Shown: positions 20,025 to 30,813 of the stretch, in pieces
Layout: every line of letters begins with the position of its first letter
How positions within the stretch are numbered: position 1 is the stretch's first letter
From: CAISIP01 sp038326025
Lineage (GTDB): Bacteria; Pseudomonadota; Gammaproteobacteria; Burkholderiales; Burkholderiaceae_C
Assembly: GCA_038326025.1 (NCBI GenBank)
Contig: JBBQJP010000021.1
Location: 1-64,000 of the forward strand
Length of the DNA: 64,000 nt
Reading direction: 5' to 3'
Notes under the pieces: model-generated
What the model was told of the DNA's origin: nothing
Seen by the model: the letters and a program-made list of their open reading frames with translations, nothing else
Database searches by the model: none
Made by a program: the position numbers and the translations under genes

Positions 20025-20864
20025 CTACACTGCGAACGGGTACTCGCGCAACAACTCCATCGCCCGCTGCCCGCGCTCGCCCAGGAAGAAGTCGTGAACG
20101 AACGGATGCGGGAATGCGATCACGTCCTTGGGCGCACCGTGCACGATCACATGCTTGTCGGCCAGCACGGCCACGCGGGTACTCAGTTCGTACAGCGTGT
20201 CAAGGTCGTGTGTGACCATCACCACAGTCAACCCGAGCTCACGGTGCAAGGAGCGGATCAGCGCACAGAAAGCGTCCGCGCTGTCCGGATCAAGCCCGGC
20301 CGTGGGTTCATCCAGCAACAGCAGCGGCGGATCCATGATCAGCGCGCGGGCCAGCGCAACTCGCTTGATCATGCCGCCGGAGAGATCCGACGGCATCTTG
20401 TGCGCGTGCACCGCATCGAGCCCCACCATCTGCAGCTTGACCAGCGCGGCGTCGCGGATCAACGCGTCTGGCAACTGCTTGAGCTCGCGCAGCGGAAAGG
20501 CGATGTTGTCCAGCACGCTGAAAGCCGAGAACAAGGCGCCGTGCTGGAACAACATGCCGACCCGACTGGCGGCGCCGACATCCGACAACTGGTCGGCAGG
20601 CCGGCCCAGCACGCTGACGCTGCCGCGCGCGGGGGTCTCCAGCCCCAGGATGGTGCGCAGCATCACGGTCTTGCCACTGCCAGAGCCTCCGACCAGCGAC
20701 ATCAGTTCGCCCCGCTCGATATGCAGGTTCAGGTCCTGATGCACGATGTTGTCGCGCCCGGCCACGCGAAATATCGACCACAGGTTGCGGATCTCGACCA
20801 CACCCGGGGCTTTGGCCTCGGCATCGGTCAACACCTGCGGCAGCGGGTTGGCCGTTCCGCTCAT
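20025..20864 (-). CDS. ABC transporter ATP-binding protein, MlaF-like
   Basis: A 279-residue ATPase energising lipid transport. Walker A is GGSGSGKT, the signature motif is LSGGM (SDLSGGMIKRVALARAL), Walker B is LLLLDEPTAGLD and the H-loop is VMVTHDLDT. The start ATG 20864 (MSGTANPLPQ) has GAAGG upstream and avoids overlapping the permease gene; the longer frame to 20933 would overlap by 14 bp. It is the partner of the MlaE-like permease. Confidence 0.92.
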   Translation of the reverse strand: MSGTANPLPQVLTDAEAKAPGVVEIRNLWSIFRVAGRDNIVHQDLNLHIERGELMSLVGGSGSGKTVMLRTILGLETPARGSVSVLGRPADQLSDVGAASRVGMLFQHGALFSAFSVLDNIAFPLRELKQLPDALIRDAALVKLQMVGLDAVHAHKMPSDLSGGMIKRVALARALIMDPPLLLLDEPTAGLDPDSADAFCALIRSLHRELGLTVVMVTHDLDTLYELSTRVAVLADKHVIVHGAPKDVIAFPHPFVHDFFLGERGQRAMELLREYPFAV

Positions 20865-20919
20865 ATGACCAGCCTTCGCGCAACGCGCTGCGGCATTCGC
20901 CTTGGGGCGGCCCGGCGGC

Positions 20920-22050
20920 TCATATGCCCACATCCTTGAATACGACAGCGAACAAGGCGTCGACCAGGATCACGACGGTGATCGACGAGACCACCGAGGC
21001 GGTCGTGCCTTCACCCAGGCTTTCGGTGTTGGGCTTGATGCGCAGGCCATAGTGGCAGCCCACGAGTGCAATCAACACGCCGAACACCATGGCCTTGGAC
21101 ATGGCCAGCGTCAGGTTGGCGACTTCGACCGTGGCTGGCAAGGCCGATACAAAATAGGCCGGCGTGATGCCCATGGACAGATCCGCCGCGAGGATGCCAC
21201 CGAACAACGCGGCCAGCGTGGTCCAGACCGTGATCAGTGGCATCGCGATCGCCATGGCGATGGCGCGCGGCATCACCAGCCGGTAACCTTGGGCGATGCC
21301 CATGACCCGCATCGCGTCCAGCTCCTCTGTCACGCGCATGACGCCGATCTGCGCGGTTATCGATGAGCCTGAGCGACCGGCGATGAGAATGGCGGCAAGC
21401 ACCGGCGCAAGTTCACGGATCAGCGCGATGCCCAGCACATCGACGATGAAGGCATCGGCACCGAACTTGCGCAACTGCTGCGACATCAGGTAGGCCAGCA
21501 CGACGCCAATCAGGAACCCGACCAGCGCGGTAATCGGCAAGGCGGTCGCCCCGATGCGATACAGCTGGCCGGACACATCGCGCCAGGGACCCATCTGCGG
21601 CGCACGCAACAAGCGACCGAGATCGAGCAGCAACTGCCCGATCAGCGCCGTCATGTCGCGCGCATGGTCGACCACCTTGTAGACGACTTCGCCGAGCGCC
21701 AGAAAGCGCTGCATCGGCGTCAGGGCCCGCACCACCGGTGGCGTCACCGTATGGCGCGCGACCCGCTCGAGCATGGCGCGTTGCCCCGGTGACGCCTGCA
21801 CCGAAGCCGGCCATTGCCGGCCCCAGGCATTCCACAACACCTGCGCCCCGGTATGGTCCATGCGCTCGAGCTCGCGCAAGTCCCACTGCGCCAGGCCGCG
21901 CTCCTGCACCGAGAGAGTCTCGAGCGCCTGGGTTACCGCCTGCCATGCGCCAGGCAGTGCCAGCGCGGCTGCCGACCAGCTGCCATGCAGGATCAGCAGC
22001 CGGCCGTCCTGGCTGGCCGCGCTGCGCAGATGCGGGCTGGACTCTTGCAT
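20920..22050 (-). CDS. MlaE-family ABC permease with fused N-terminal STAS domain
   Basis: A 376-residue protein. Residues ~125-376 are the MlaE permease with five or six membrane helices and the conserved ELAPVLAAILIAGRSGSSITAQIG... region. The first ~115 residues are an extra STAS-like domain (DLRELERMDHTGAQVLWNAW, with a Thr at the conserved loop), equivalent to the separate MlaB protein of Escherichia coli. So the MlaB-MlaE interaction is built in here. It is the first gene of the operon; no strong ribosome binding site was seen before ATG 22050. Confidence 0.9.
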   Translation of the reverse strand: MQESSPHLRSAASQDGRLLILHGSWSAAALALPGAWQAVTQALETLSVQERGLAQWDLRELERMDHTGAQVLWNAWGRQWPASVQASPGQRAMLERVARHTVTPPVVRALTPMQRFLALGEVVYKVVDHARDMTALIGQLLLDLGRLLRAPQMGPWRDVSGQLYRIGATALPITALVGFLIGVVLAYLMSQQLRKFGADAFIVDVLGIALIRELAPVLAAILIAGRSGSSITAQIGVMRVTEELDAMRVMGIAQGYRLVMPRAIAMAIAMPLITVWTTLAALFGGILAADLSMGITPAYFVSALPATVEVANLTLAMSKAMVFGVLIALVGCHYGLRIKPNTESLGEGTTASVVSSITVVILVDALFAVVFKDVGI

Positions 22051-22089
22051 GGTGCAATGAAAGGCAAAAACCTTGTAACAAGACTCAAT

Positions 22090-22345
22090 GGGACCTTTGA
22101 TCGTACCCGTAGTCGGCGAGGGGATTCGTCTGCGGGTTCGACGCCACCCACGCAGGCAATGCCGGACGCGTCCGGGGGTAAATCCCGATGTCGCATACGC
22201 GCCGGACGAAGTACAGTCTCTTCACTCGAAAGACGCCGCACGCGGCGATCTGACTGAGGACCCTGGAGACGATGACAAAACGGTGACCGCCAACCATAAG
22301 GTGGCACCTACTGCGAAGGCGCTGGCAACCCCAGCGCCTTTTCTT
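22090..22345 (+). other. Gene-free, hairpin-rich stretch ending in a plus-strand terminator
   Basis: No coding sequence was found between the mlaE-like start and the mrdA stop. On the plus strand there is a 14-bp palindrome (CCGGACGCGTCCGG, 22162-22175), a CGCCGC/GCGGCG hairpin, a GGTGaCCGCC/GGTGGCACC hairpin and then a terminator. That series is compatible with a structured RNA, but no promoter could be fixed and no known family was recognised. It must also hold the promoter for the Mla operon on the minus strand. Confidence 0.35.
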
Positions 22346-22350
22346 TTCTC
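22316..22350 (+). terminator. Intrinsic terminator, plus-strand polarity
   Basis: A perfect 10-bp stem pairs AAGGCGCTGG (22316-22325) with 22331-22340 across a 5-base loop and is followed by TTCTTTTC on the plus strand. On the minus strand, where mrdA ends 16-26 bp away, no T-tract follows, so it would be a weaker terminator there. Confidence 0.7.
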
Positions 22351-22365
22351 AGGCCTGGCCTGGCA

Positions 22366-24315
22366 TCAAGGTGAGGCGCCCGGCCAGGGCATGTCGGCGG
22401 CCTGCCGCGGCGTGCCGATCGGGGCGCCCGACTGGCTCAGGCGTGTCGCAGCAATGTCCTCTTCGCTCGGGTACTGACCCAGCAACCAGTAGTCGAACAC
22501 CCGACGCGCGATGGGCGCGGCCGCCGCCGCGCCAAAACCGGCATTTTCGACAATCACCGCCACCACAATCCTGGGATTGTCGGCCGGCGCATAGGCCATG
22601 TACAAGGCATGGTCGCGCCGGCGCTCTTCCATCTTGGACGCGTTGTACCTGGCGCCAGCGGCAATGCCCACTGCTTGCGCGGTACCGGTCTTGCCTGCGG
22701 ACGTGTACGGAGTACCGGCGAAAACCCGGGTCGACGTGCCTTCGGTAGTCACTGAGGCCAGTGCGCGCTGGACCACCGCCAGATGCTCGGGTCGTATGCC
22801 GAGGTCCTGCCCTGGCGCGGCAGCCACCGGCAACCGGATCCGGTTCACCGCCTCCTGCGTTGCAATGACGATCTGCGGTTTGTGCTTGACACCGTTATTG
22901 GCGACGATGGACGTGGCCTGGGCCAGCTGCAGCATCGTGAACGCGTTGTAACCCTGGCCGATACCCAGCGAAATGGTCTCGCCGGCATACCACTTCTGTT
23001 GGTCGGCACGTTTGTAATAACCCGCCTTCCAGGCCTTGCTCGGCAAAAGCCCGCGCGACTCGCCCTGGATGTCGATGCCGGTGACCTGGCCAAAACCCAG
23101 CGGCGCCATGAAATCATGGATCGCGTCCACGCCCATGTCATTGGCCAGCGAATAGAAATAGACGTTGCTCGACTTGACGATCGCCACATGCATGTCGACC
23201 GGCCCCAGCCCATGGTCGCCATGGCTGCGGAACTGGTGTCCGGCAAAAGTCCAGGTGCCGTTGTCCTGGACGATGGTGCTGGCCGCGCGTTTTCCGGTGT
23301 GCAAGGCGCCCAGCGCCATGAAGGGTTTGTAGGTCGAGCCGGGCGGGTAGGTGCCACGCAAGGCGCGGTTGAGCAGCGGCTTGTCGATGGACTCGTTAAG
23401 GGCCTGCCAGCTTTCGTAGTCGATACCGTCGACGAACAGGTTGGGGTCGAAGGTGGGCTTGCTCACCAGGGCCAGCACTTCGCCGGTTTTGGGATCCATG
23501 GCAACCAGTGCGCCGCGGCGGTCGCCATACAGATCCTCGATCATTTTCTGCAGCCGGATGTCGATCGACAAGACCACCGTATCGCCGGGAGTTGACGGGC
23601 TGCTGGAGAGCTTTCGCACCGCGCGGCCGCCGGCCGACGTTTCCACCGAATCGACACCGGTGACGCCGTGCAGCTGGTTCTCGAAACTCTGCTCCACGCC
23701 CAGCTTGCCGATGTATTCGGTGCCACGGTAGTTGGCAGCGTTCTCCGAGTCGTCCAGCTTGTCTTTTTCGGCCCTGTTGATGCGACCGATGTAACCGATC
23801 ACATGACTGGCCAGCTCGCCGTACGGATAGTTGCGAAACAGCCGGGCCTTGATCTCCACGCCGGAGAACCCGTAGCGACGGGCCACGAAACGCGCGACTT
23901 CATCGTCATTGAGTTTGGTGCGGATCGGCAAGGACTCAAAGCTGCGCGACTCCTCCTGCAGCTTCTTGAAGCGGCGCCGGTCCCGCGGCGTGATCTCGAC
24001 GATCTCTGCCAGCGCGTTGATGGTCTGCTCCATATCGGGCACACGCGCAGGCGTGATCTCCAGCGTATAGGCGGAGTAATTGTTCGCCAGCACGACACCG
24101 TTGCGGTCCAGAATCTGGCCCCGGTTGGGCACCACAGGTACCACCGCCGTGCGGTTGCTTTCCGCCTGCGCGCGCAGATCGTCGTGTCGCACCACCTGCA
24201 GCACGATCAGTCGACCCACCACCAGCAGGAAACACAGCAACACGACGACACCGACCACGAACACGCGCAGGCGAAAGCGGGCCAGATCGGCTTCCACATT
24301 GCGCAGTTCGGTCAT
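22366..24315 (-). CDS. mrdA: Penicillin-binding protein 2 (peptidoglycan transpeptidase)
   Basis: PBP2 crosslinks peptidoglycan during lateral wall growth as part of the rod complex. At 649 residues it has a short cytoplasmic tail and one membrane helix (residues ~17-40). Then comes the dimerisation domain (residues ~50-230), and a transpeptidase domain with the catalytic motif STYK (PPGSTYKPF), SSN (IVKSSNVYFYS) and KTG (AGKTGTAQA). The start ATG 24315 (MTELRNVEADLARFRLRV) has GGAGA upstream. It follows mreD by 39 bp. rodA, its usual partner, is not in the window. Confidence 0.96.
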   Translation of the reverse strand: MTELRNVEADLARFRLRVFVVGVVVLLCFLLVVGRLIVLQVVRHDDLRAQAESNRTAVVPVVPNRGQILDRNGVVLANNYSAYTLEITPARVPDMEQTINALAEIVEITPRDRRRFKKLQEESRSFESLPIRTKLNDDEVARFVARRYGFSGVEIKARLFRNYPYGELASHVIGYIGRINRAEKDKLDDSENAANYRGTEYIGKLGVEQSFENQLHGVTGVDSVETSAGGRAVRKLSSSPSTPGDTVVLSIDIRLQKMIEDLYGDRRGALVAMDPKTGEVLALVSKPTFDPNLFVDGIDYESWQALNESIDKPLLNRALRGTYPPGSTYKPFMALGALHTGKRAASTIVQDNGTWTFAGHQFRSHGDHGLGPVDMHVAIVKSSNVYFYSLANDMGVDAIHDFMAPLGFGQVTGIDIQGESRGLLPSKAWKAGYYKRADQQKWYAGETISLGIGQGYNAFTMLQLAQATSIVANNGVKHKPQIVIATQEAVNRIRLPVAAAPGQDLGIRPEHLAVVQRALASVTTEGTSTRVFAGTPYTSAGKTGTAQAVGIAAGARYNASKMEERRRDHALYMAYAPADNPRIVVAVIVENAGFGAAAAAPIARRVFDYWLLGQYPSEEDIAATRLSQSGAPIGTPRQAADMPWPGASP

Positions 24316-24354
24316 ATCGGGGTGTCTCCGTTTTTCCGGTTCACATAGCACCGA

Positions 24355-24885
24355 TCACAAGGGCCGATTGGCATCCGGATCGGGGGCGCGGCGCTGCGGC
24401 GCCAGCAGCAGTACGCTGGCAAACGGCCAAAGGAGTGACTCGATCAGCGGGGACAGGAACATCGACATGCCCGGAAAATCGCCGCCAGCCAGCATCTTGA
24501 CGCTCAGGCTGATGACATGCGCCGCCAGGAATACGGGTAACACCTGCACGGCCTGCGAAGGAACCGAGAACCATAACAACCGCCGATGCATGGCAATGGC
24601 GAAGAAACTCAGCACCGTATACGCGAGCGCATTTGCGCCCATCAGGCCGGCCTGGTGCACGTCCATGCAAAGACCGAAGATGAAGGCCGCACCGATACCC
24701 ACGCGCAGCGGCTGGTGCACGCTCCAGAACACCAGCACCAGGGCCAGGATGTCCGGAACCCAGGCCGCACGCCCCCAGAAGCCGATGTTCTGCACCATGT
24801 TGAGCAACAAGGCGATCAGCAGAGTGCCCCAGATGAATAGCGGGTTGGCCGGCAGCAGCAACTGCTGTCCGCGGGGCATGATCAT
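24355..24885 (-). CDS. mreD: Rod shape-determining protein MreD
   Basis: A 176-residue integral membrane protein with about five hydrophobic segments (NPLFIWGTLLIALLLNMVQN; ILALVLVFWSVH; AAFIFGLCMDVHQAGLMGAN). It links MreC and the PBP2-RodA synthase in the elongasome. The sequence GFCMDV-like DVHQAGLMGANAL is the conserved MreD core. It follows mreC by 25 bp. Confidence 0.93.
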   Translation of the reverse strand: MIMPRGQQLLLPANPLFIWGTLLIALLLNMVQNIGFWGRAAWVPDILALVLVFWSVHQPLRVGIGAAFIFGLCMDVHQAGLMGANALAYTVLSFFAIAMHRRLLWFSVPSQAVQVLPVFLAAHVISLSVKMLAGGDFPGMSMFLSPLIESLLWPFASVLLLAPQRRAPDPDANRPL

Positions 24886-24910
24886 GGCAGGGCTCCCATC
24901 CGGATGTGTT

Positions 24911-25825
24911 TCATTTGCGCGCCGCCGGTTTGCTGGCTGCGATCGTGTCTACCGGTCGGGCCTCGATCTGACTGGCCACTGGCTGCATCACCATGACATG
25001 GCTCGTGCCGGCGACCAGCGCAATGGGTGTCAGGCTGATACGGGCAAACACCGACTCGCTGCGCCGCTGCACCTGATTGACCCGCGCCACCGACAGGCCG
25101 GGCGGATACACGCCGTTGACGCCGCTGGTGGACAACACGTCACCGACCTGCACATCGGTGTCAGCCGGGGTGAACCGCAACTCCAGCCCGCCGCCCGCGG
25201 CAGTGAGGTCGCCGAAAGCCACACCGCGCACGCCGGTGCGGGTGTTGAGCACCGGAATCGCCTGGTCGCCATCGGTGATCAAGGTGACTTCGCTGACCTG
25301 CCCATACACGCGGGTGACCTGGCCGAGCACACCAAAACTGTCGATCACCGGAGAGCCGGCGACGACGCCATGCATCGTACCGCGGTCAATGATGATCTTG
25401 CGACTGAAAGGATCGGCCGCGTCGTACAACACCTGGGCCGCCATCGCCGACGTCGTGATGCGCTGGCGCAATTCCAGCAACTGGCGCAGCCGCTCGTTTT
25501 CCAGCCGCAACGGTTCTGCCTCCTGCGCCTTGAGGGTCTGACGCGCCATTGTCACGCGCATGGCTTCCGTGTCAGCCTGGGCCGAAGACAGGCTCTGAAA
25601 GTAGCCCGAACCACCACGAACCCAGTCCACCGGTTGCATCACCAGCCACTGGACCGGATACAGGATCTCGGCAATCGCCGAGCGCAAAGGCCGGACATAG
25701 CTGTACCGGACATCGGCCACCATCAGGAACAAGGCCAGCGCGCTGCAAAGCGTCAGCTTGGACAACGCCGACAGACCCTGGCGAAACAGGGGTGGCGGTG
25801 TTCTGTCGAGGGTTCCAAGCGGCAT
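24911..25825 (-). CDS. mreC: Rod shape-determining protein MreC
   Basis: A 304-residue bitopic protein with one N-terminal membrane helix (LTLCSALALFLMVADVRY). A coiled coil follows (residues ~75-115, ETLKAQEAEPLRLENERLRQ-like) and then the periplasmic beta domain (IIDRGTMHGVVAGSPVIDSFGVLGQV). It regulates PBP2 activity. Its C-terminus is a short AP-rich tail. It lies between mreB (170 bp upstream) and mreD. Confidence 0.95.
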   Translation of the reverse strand: MPLGTLDRTPPPLFRQGLSALSKLTLCSALALFLMVADVRYSYVRPLRSAIAEILYPVQWLVMQPVDWVRGGSGYFQSLSSAQADTEAMRVTMARQTLKAQEAEPLRLENERLRQLLELRQRITTSAMAAQVLYDAADPFSRKIIIDRGTMHGVVAGSPVIDSFGVLGQVTRVYGQVSEVTLITDGDQAIPVLNTRTGVRGVAFGDLTAAGGGLELRFTPADTDVQVGDVLSTSGVNGVYPPGLSVARVNQVQRRSESVFARISLTPIALVAGTSHVMVMQPVASQIEARPVDTIAASKPAARK

Positions 25826-25995
25826 GGCGGCCTATTGTCTCTTGTCCGGGCCGGGTGGATCGACCGAAACCCGCAGAAGGTCGCGTAAAGGCGGGCTTTG
25901 ACGTGATGCAAAGCTGCATGCGCTGGCGCGAAGGTGTCGGTCCTCGCAGCGCGTGAGCGGGATCGGCGTGTCATCCACGCCGCCGCCAGCACGAC

Positions 25996-27039
25996 TTATT
26001 CGGAGGTGAAGATCGAGACTGAACGGTCCCAGTGGTCGAGTGCGATGCCGCAGCCGCGCACGACGCAGGTCAGCGGATCTTCCGCCACCAGCACCGGCAG
26101 GCCGGTTTCCTCGGCCAGCAGGCGATCGAGGTCACGCAACATGGCGCCACCGCCGGTGAGCATCATGCCCCGGTCGGCAATGTCGGCGCCGAGTTCGGGT
26201 GGCGTAAGTTCGAGTGCGTTCTTGACCGCCGACACGATGTTGTTCAGCGGGTCGGTGAGCGCCTCCAGGATCTCGTTGGACGAGACCGTGAAGCTGCGCG
26301 GCACACCTTCGGACAGGTTGCGCCCGCGCACTTCCATTTCCTTGACTTCGCTGCCCGGAAAAGCAGAACCGATTTTCTTCTTGATCGCCTCGGCAGTGGG
26401 TTCGCCGATCAGCATGCCGTAGTTGCGGCGGATGTAATTGATGATGGCCTCGTCGAACTTGTCGCCGCCGACCCGCACGCTACCCTTGTAGACCATGCCA
26501 CTGAGCGAGATCACGCCGACCTCGGTCGTGCCGCCGCCAATGTCGACCACCATCGAGCCACTGGCCTCGCCCACCGGCAGGCCTGCGCCCAGCGCAGCAG
26601 CCATCGGCTCCTCGATCAGTTGCACGGCGCTGGCGCCGGCGCCCAGCGCGGACTCACGAATCGCCCGGCGCTCGACCTGGGTCGAGCCACAGGGAACGCA
26701 GATGATGATGCGCGGGCTGGGCCGAAAGATGCTGCGTGGGTGCACCATCTTGATGAACTGCTTGAGCATCTGCTCTGTAACAGTGAAGTCGGCAATCACG
26801 CCGTCCTTCATCGGGCGGATCGCCTCGATATTGCCCGGCACCTTGCCCAGCATGGCCTTGGCCTCGCGGCCCACTGCCTGAATCGTCTTCTTGCCCTGGG
26901 GGCCGCCTTCGTGGCGGATCGCCACCACTGAGGGCTCGTCCAGCACGATGCCCTTGTCGCGTACGTAGATCAGGGTATTGGCCGTGCCCAGGTCAATCGC
27001 CAAGTCAGTGGAGAAATACTGACGGAATGCTCCAAACAT
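25996..27039 (-). CDS. mreB: Rod shape-determining actin homologue MreB
   Basis: MreB polymerises on the inner membrane and guides lateral wall synthesis. It has 347 residues from ATG 27039 (MFGAFRQYFSTDLAIDLGTA), with GAGAGG upstream. The actin-fold nucleotide motifs are IDLGTANTLIYV (phosphate 1), VVDIGGGTTEVGVISL (phosphate 2) and MLTGGGAMLRDLD (adenosine). The first residues form the usual amphipathic membrane-binding sequence. It is the first gene of the mreBCD-mrdA operon, divergent from gatC. Confidence 0.97.
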   Translation of the reverse strand: MFGAFRQYFSTDLAIDLGTANTLIYVRDKGIVLDEPSVVAIRHEGGPQGKKTIQAVGREAKAMLGKVPGNIEAIRPMKDGVIADFTVTEQMLKQFIKMVHPRSIFRPSPRIIICVPCGSTQVERRAIRESALGAGASAVQLIEEPMAAALGAGLPVGEASGSMVVDIGGGTTEVGVISLSGMVYKGSVRVGGDKFDEAIINYIRRNYGMLIGEPTAEAIKKKIGSAFPGSEVKEMEVRGRNLSEGVPRSFTVSSNEILEALTDPLNNIVSAVKNALELTPPELGADIADRGMMLTGGGAMLRDLDRLLAEETGLPVLVAEDPLTCVVRGCGIALDHWDRSVSIFTSE

Positions 27040-27237
27040 CGAAATCCTCTCGGGCACGGCAAACGCCTCGGTTTGCCGTCGCCATATGACCTGCGTGAGT
27101 AGTGTCTGCACATGCCGATTCCCGCTACTGGGGCTTCGGCGCGCAAAGGCGGGATAATACCCTATCGCCTGCTCTGAAACCGACCGCTCATGCGCCTTCC
27201 GGCCTGTTTCGACGCCGGTTTTCCGCTAAAACCCGCC

Positions 27238-27537
27238 ATGTCCCTTACATCGTCCGATATCTCGCGCATCGCCAACCTCGCCCGCCTGGAGCTGGATCCA
27301 GGCGAAAGTGAGCGCATGCTCAGCCAACTCAACAGTTTCTTCGATGTGGTGCAGCAGATGCGCGCAGTCGACACCACCGGTGTCGTACCGCTGGAGCATC
27401 CATTTGCAACCATCCGTGACATCGCCCTGCGCCTGCGCGAAGACACGGTCAGCGAATCCAACCATCGGGAAGCGAATCAGCGCAGCGCACCGGCGGTCGA
27501 GTCCGGCCTGTTCCTGGTGCCCAAGGTGATCGAATGA
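27238..27537 (+). CDS. gatC: Asp/Glu-tRNA amidotransferase subunit C
   Basis: A 99-residue subunit that stabilises the GatCAB complex, which converts misacylated Asp-tRNA(Asn) and/or Glu-tRNA(Gln) to the amide forms. The start ATG 27238 (MSLTSSDISRIANLARLELD) is chosen because the region before it shows no family similarity. The C-terminal SAPAVESGLFLVPKVIE is typical. It is the first of gatC-gatA-gatB, 63 bp before gatA. Confidence 0.95.
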   Translation: MSLTSSDISRIANLARLELDPGESERMLSQLNSFFDVVQQMRAVDTTGVVPLEHPFATIRDIALRLREDTVSESNHREANQRSAPAVESGLFLVPKVIE

Positions 27538-27600
27538 ACCTGTGAGCCGATCCGACGTCCCGCCCGAAACACCCCCACCCGCGCACAGCCCAGACCCTAG

Positions 27601-29102
27601 ATGACCCGACCCGATACCGACCTGCATGACCTGAGCCTGGTGGCGCTGACCGCGTTATTACGCCAGCGCAAGGTTTCCGCCGTTGACACCGCACAACATT
27701 TCCTGGCCCGCGCCAAAGCCCACGACGCGCTGGGCGCCTTTGTGGCGCGCGACGACGCGGTGACCCTGGCCCAGGCGCGCGCCGCCGACGAGCGGCTCGC
27801 CAACGGCAGCGCCGGCGCACTCGAAGGCGTACCGCTGGCTCACAAGGACATTTTTGTGACGCGCGACTTTGTCAGCACTGCGGGCTCACGCATGTTGCGC
27901 GACTACCGCTCGCCGTTCGATGCCACCGTCGTGACCCGGCTGGCCGAGCAGGGTGCCGTGACACTGGGCAAGCTCAATTGCGACGAGTTCGCAATGGGAT
28001 CGGCGAATGAAAATTCAGCCGTCGCGTCGGTGGGCCACAACAAACCCGAACCGGTGCGCAACCCGTGGAACCTGGACCATATTCCCGGCGGCTCGTCCGG
28101 CGCCAGCGCGGTTGCCGTGGCGGCGCGCCTGATGCCCGCGAGCACCGGCACTGACACCGGTGGCTCGATCCGTCAGCCGGCCTCGTTTTGCGGTGTGACC
28201 GGAATCAAACCCACCTACGGCCGGGCATCGCGTTACGGCATGATCGCCTTCGCGTCCAGCCTGGATCAGGCCGGCCCGATGGCGCGCAGTGCCGAGGACT
28301 GCGCCGTGCTGCTCAGCCACATGTGTGGCCCCGATCTGGACCGCGACTCGACCTCGCTCGATGTGCCAATTGAAGACTTCACCCGTTCGCTTGGTGACTC
28401 GCTCAAGGGACTGCGCATCGGCGTGCCGGCCGAGTTCTTCGGCCCCGGCGTGTCTGACGACGTGCGCGCCGCGGTCGAAGCCGCACTGGCGCAATACGAG
28501 AAGCTGGGCGCGGTACGGGTGCCGGTGTCGCTGCCGCGCACCGAACTGTCGATTCCGGTGTACTACATCATTGCGCCGGCCGAGGCCTCAAGCAACCTGA
28601 GCCGCTTCGACGGTGTGAAGTTCGGCCATCGCGCGGCGCAATACACAGACCTGGCCGACATGTACCGCAAGACCCGCAGCGAAGGTTTCGGCGACGAGGT
28701 CAAGCGCCGCATCATGATCGGTACCTACGTGTTGTCGCATGGTTATTACGACGCCTACTACCTGCAGGCGCAGAAGATCCGGCGCATGTTGTCCGACGAT
28801 TTCCAGCAGGCCTTCAAAGACTGCGACGTGATTGCCGGACCGGTCGCGCCCAGCGTGGCCTGGCGCATAGGCGAAAAAAGCCAGGACCCACTGGCCAACT
28901 ATCTGGCCGACATCTTCACCCTGCCGGCGTCACTGGCCGGCCTGCCCGGCATGAGTGTGCCGGCCGGCTTTGACGCCGCAGGTTTGCCGATCGGCGTGCA
29001 ACTGATCGGCAACTACCTGCAGGAAAGCCGACTGCTGAACATGGCGCACCAGTTCCAGCTGGCCACCGATTTCCATACCCGCAAGCCCCAGGGGATCCGC
29101 AC

Positions 29103-29106
<4 letters not shown>
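27601..29106 (+). CDS. gatA: Asp/Glu-tRNA amidotransferase subunit A
   Basis: The 501-residue amidase subunit that releases ammonia from glutamine. The catalytic Ser-cisSer-Lys triad is visible: Lys in PLAHKDIFVT, cis-Ser in GGSSGASAVAVAARL and nucleophile Ser in TGTDTGGSIRQPAS. Length is normal. It overlaps gatB by 4 bp (ATGA). Confidence 0.97.
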
Positions 29107-30584
<1,478 letters not shown>

Positions 30585-30662
30585 TGACGCGGTCGGGTGC
30601 GCAGACAGAAGTGTTGCCAGCAACATGGATCGCTGGCGCATCGCACCCAAACCAAGCCCGCA

Positions 30663-30758
30663 GAATCAGGACGGTGCGGCGCTCGGCGTAGCGAAATAAA
30701 GAGGGAGGCCGAAGGCCGGATGACATTCGCGGAGCCGAGTGCCCCACCGTCCTGATTC
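30663..30758. repeat. MITE-like palindromic element downstream of gatB
   Basis: Two 33-bp imperfect inverted arms (30663-30695 and 30726-30758) both begin GAATCAGGACGGTG when read inwards and end near GCGAA. The interior carries a GGCC-GAA-GGCC mini-hairpin (30707-30717). It contains no frame. The structure is that of a non-autonomous palindromic repeat of the REP or MITE type. No second copy was spotted in the window. It may also end gatB and selD transcripts, which converge here. Confidence 0.75.
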
Positions 30759-30813
30759 CGCCACAGGCTGACGCTTATTCGCCCGAGACTTCCGATAAGA
30801 AGAGCCAGCCGCC

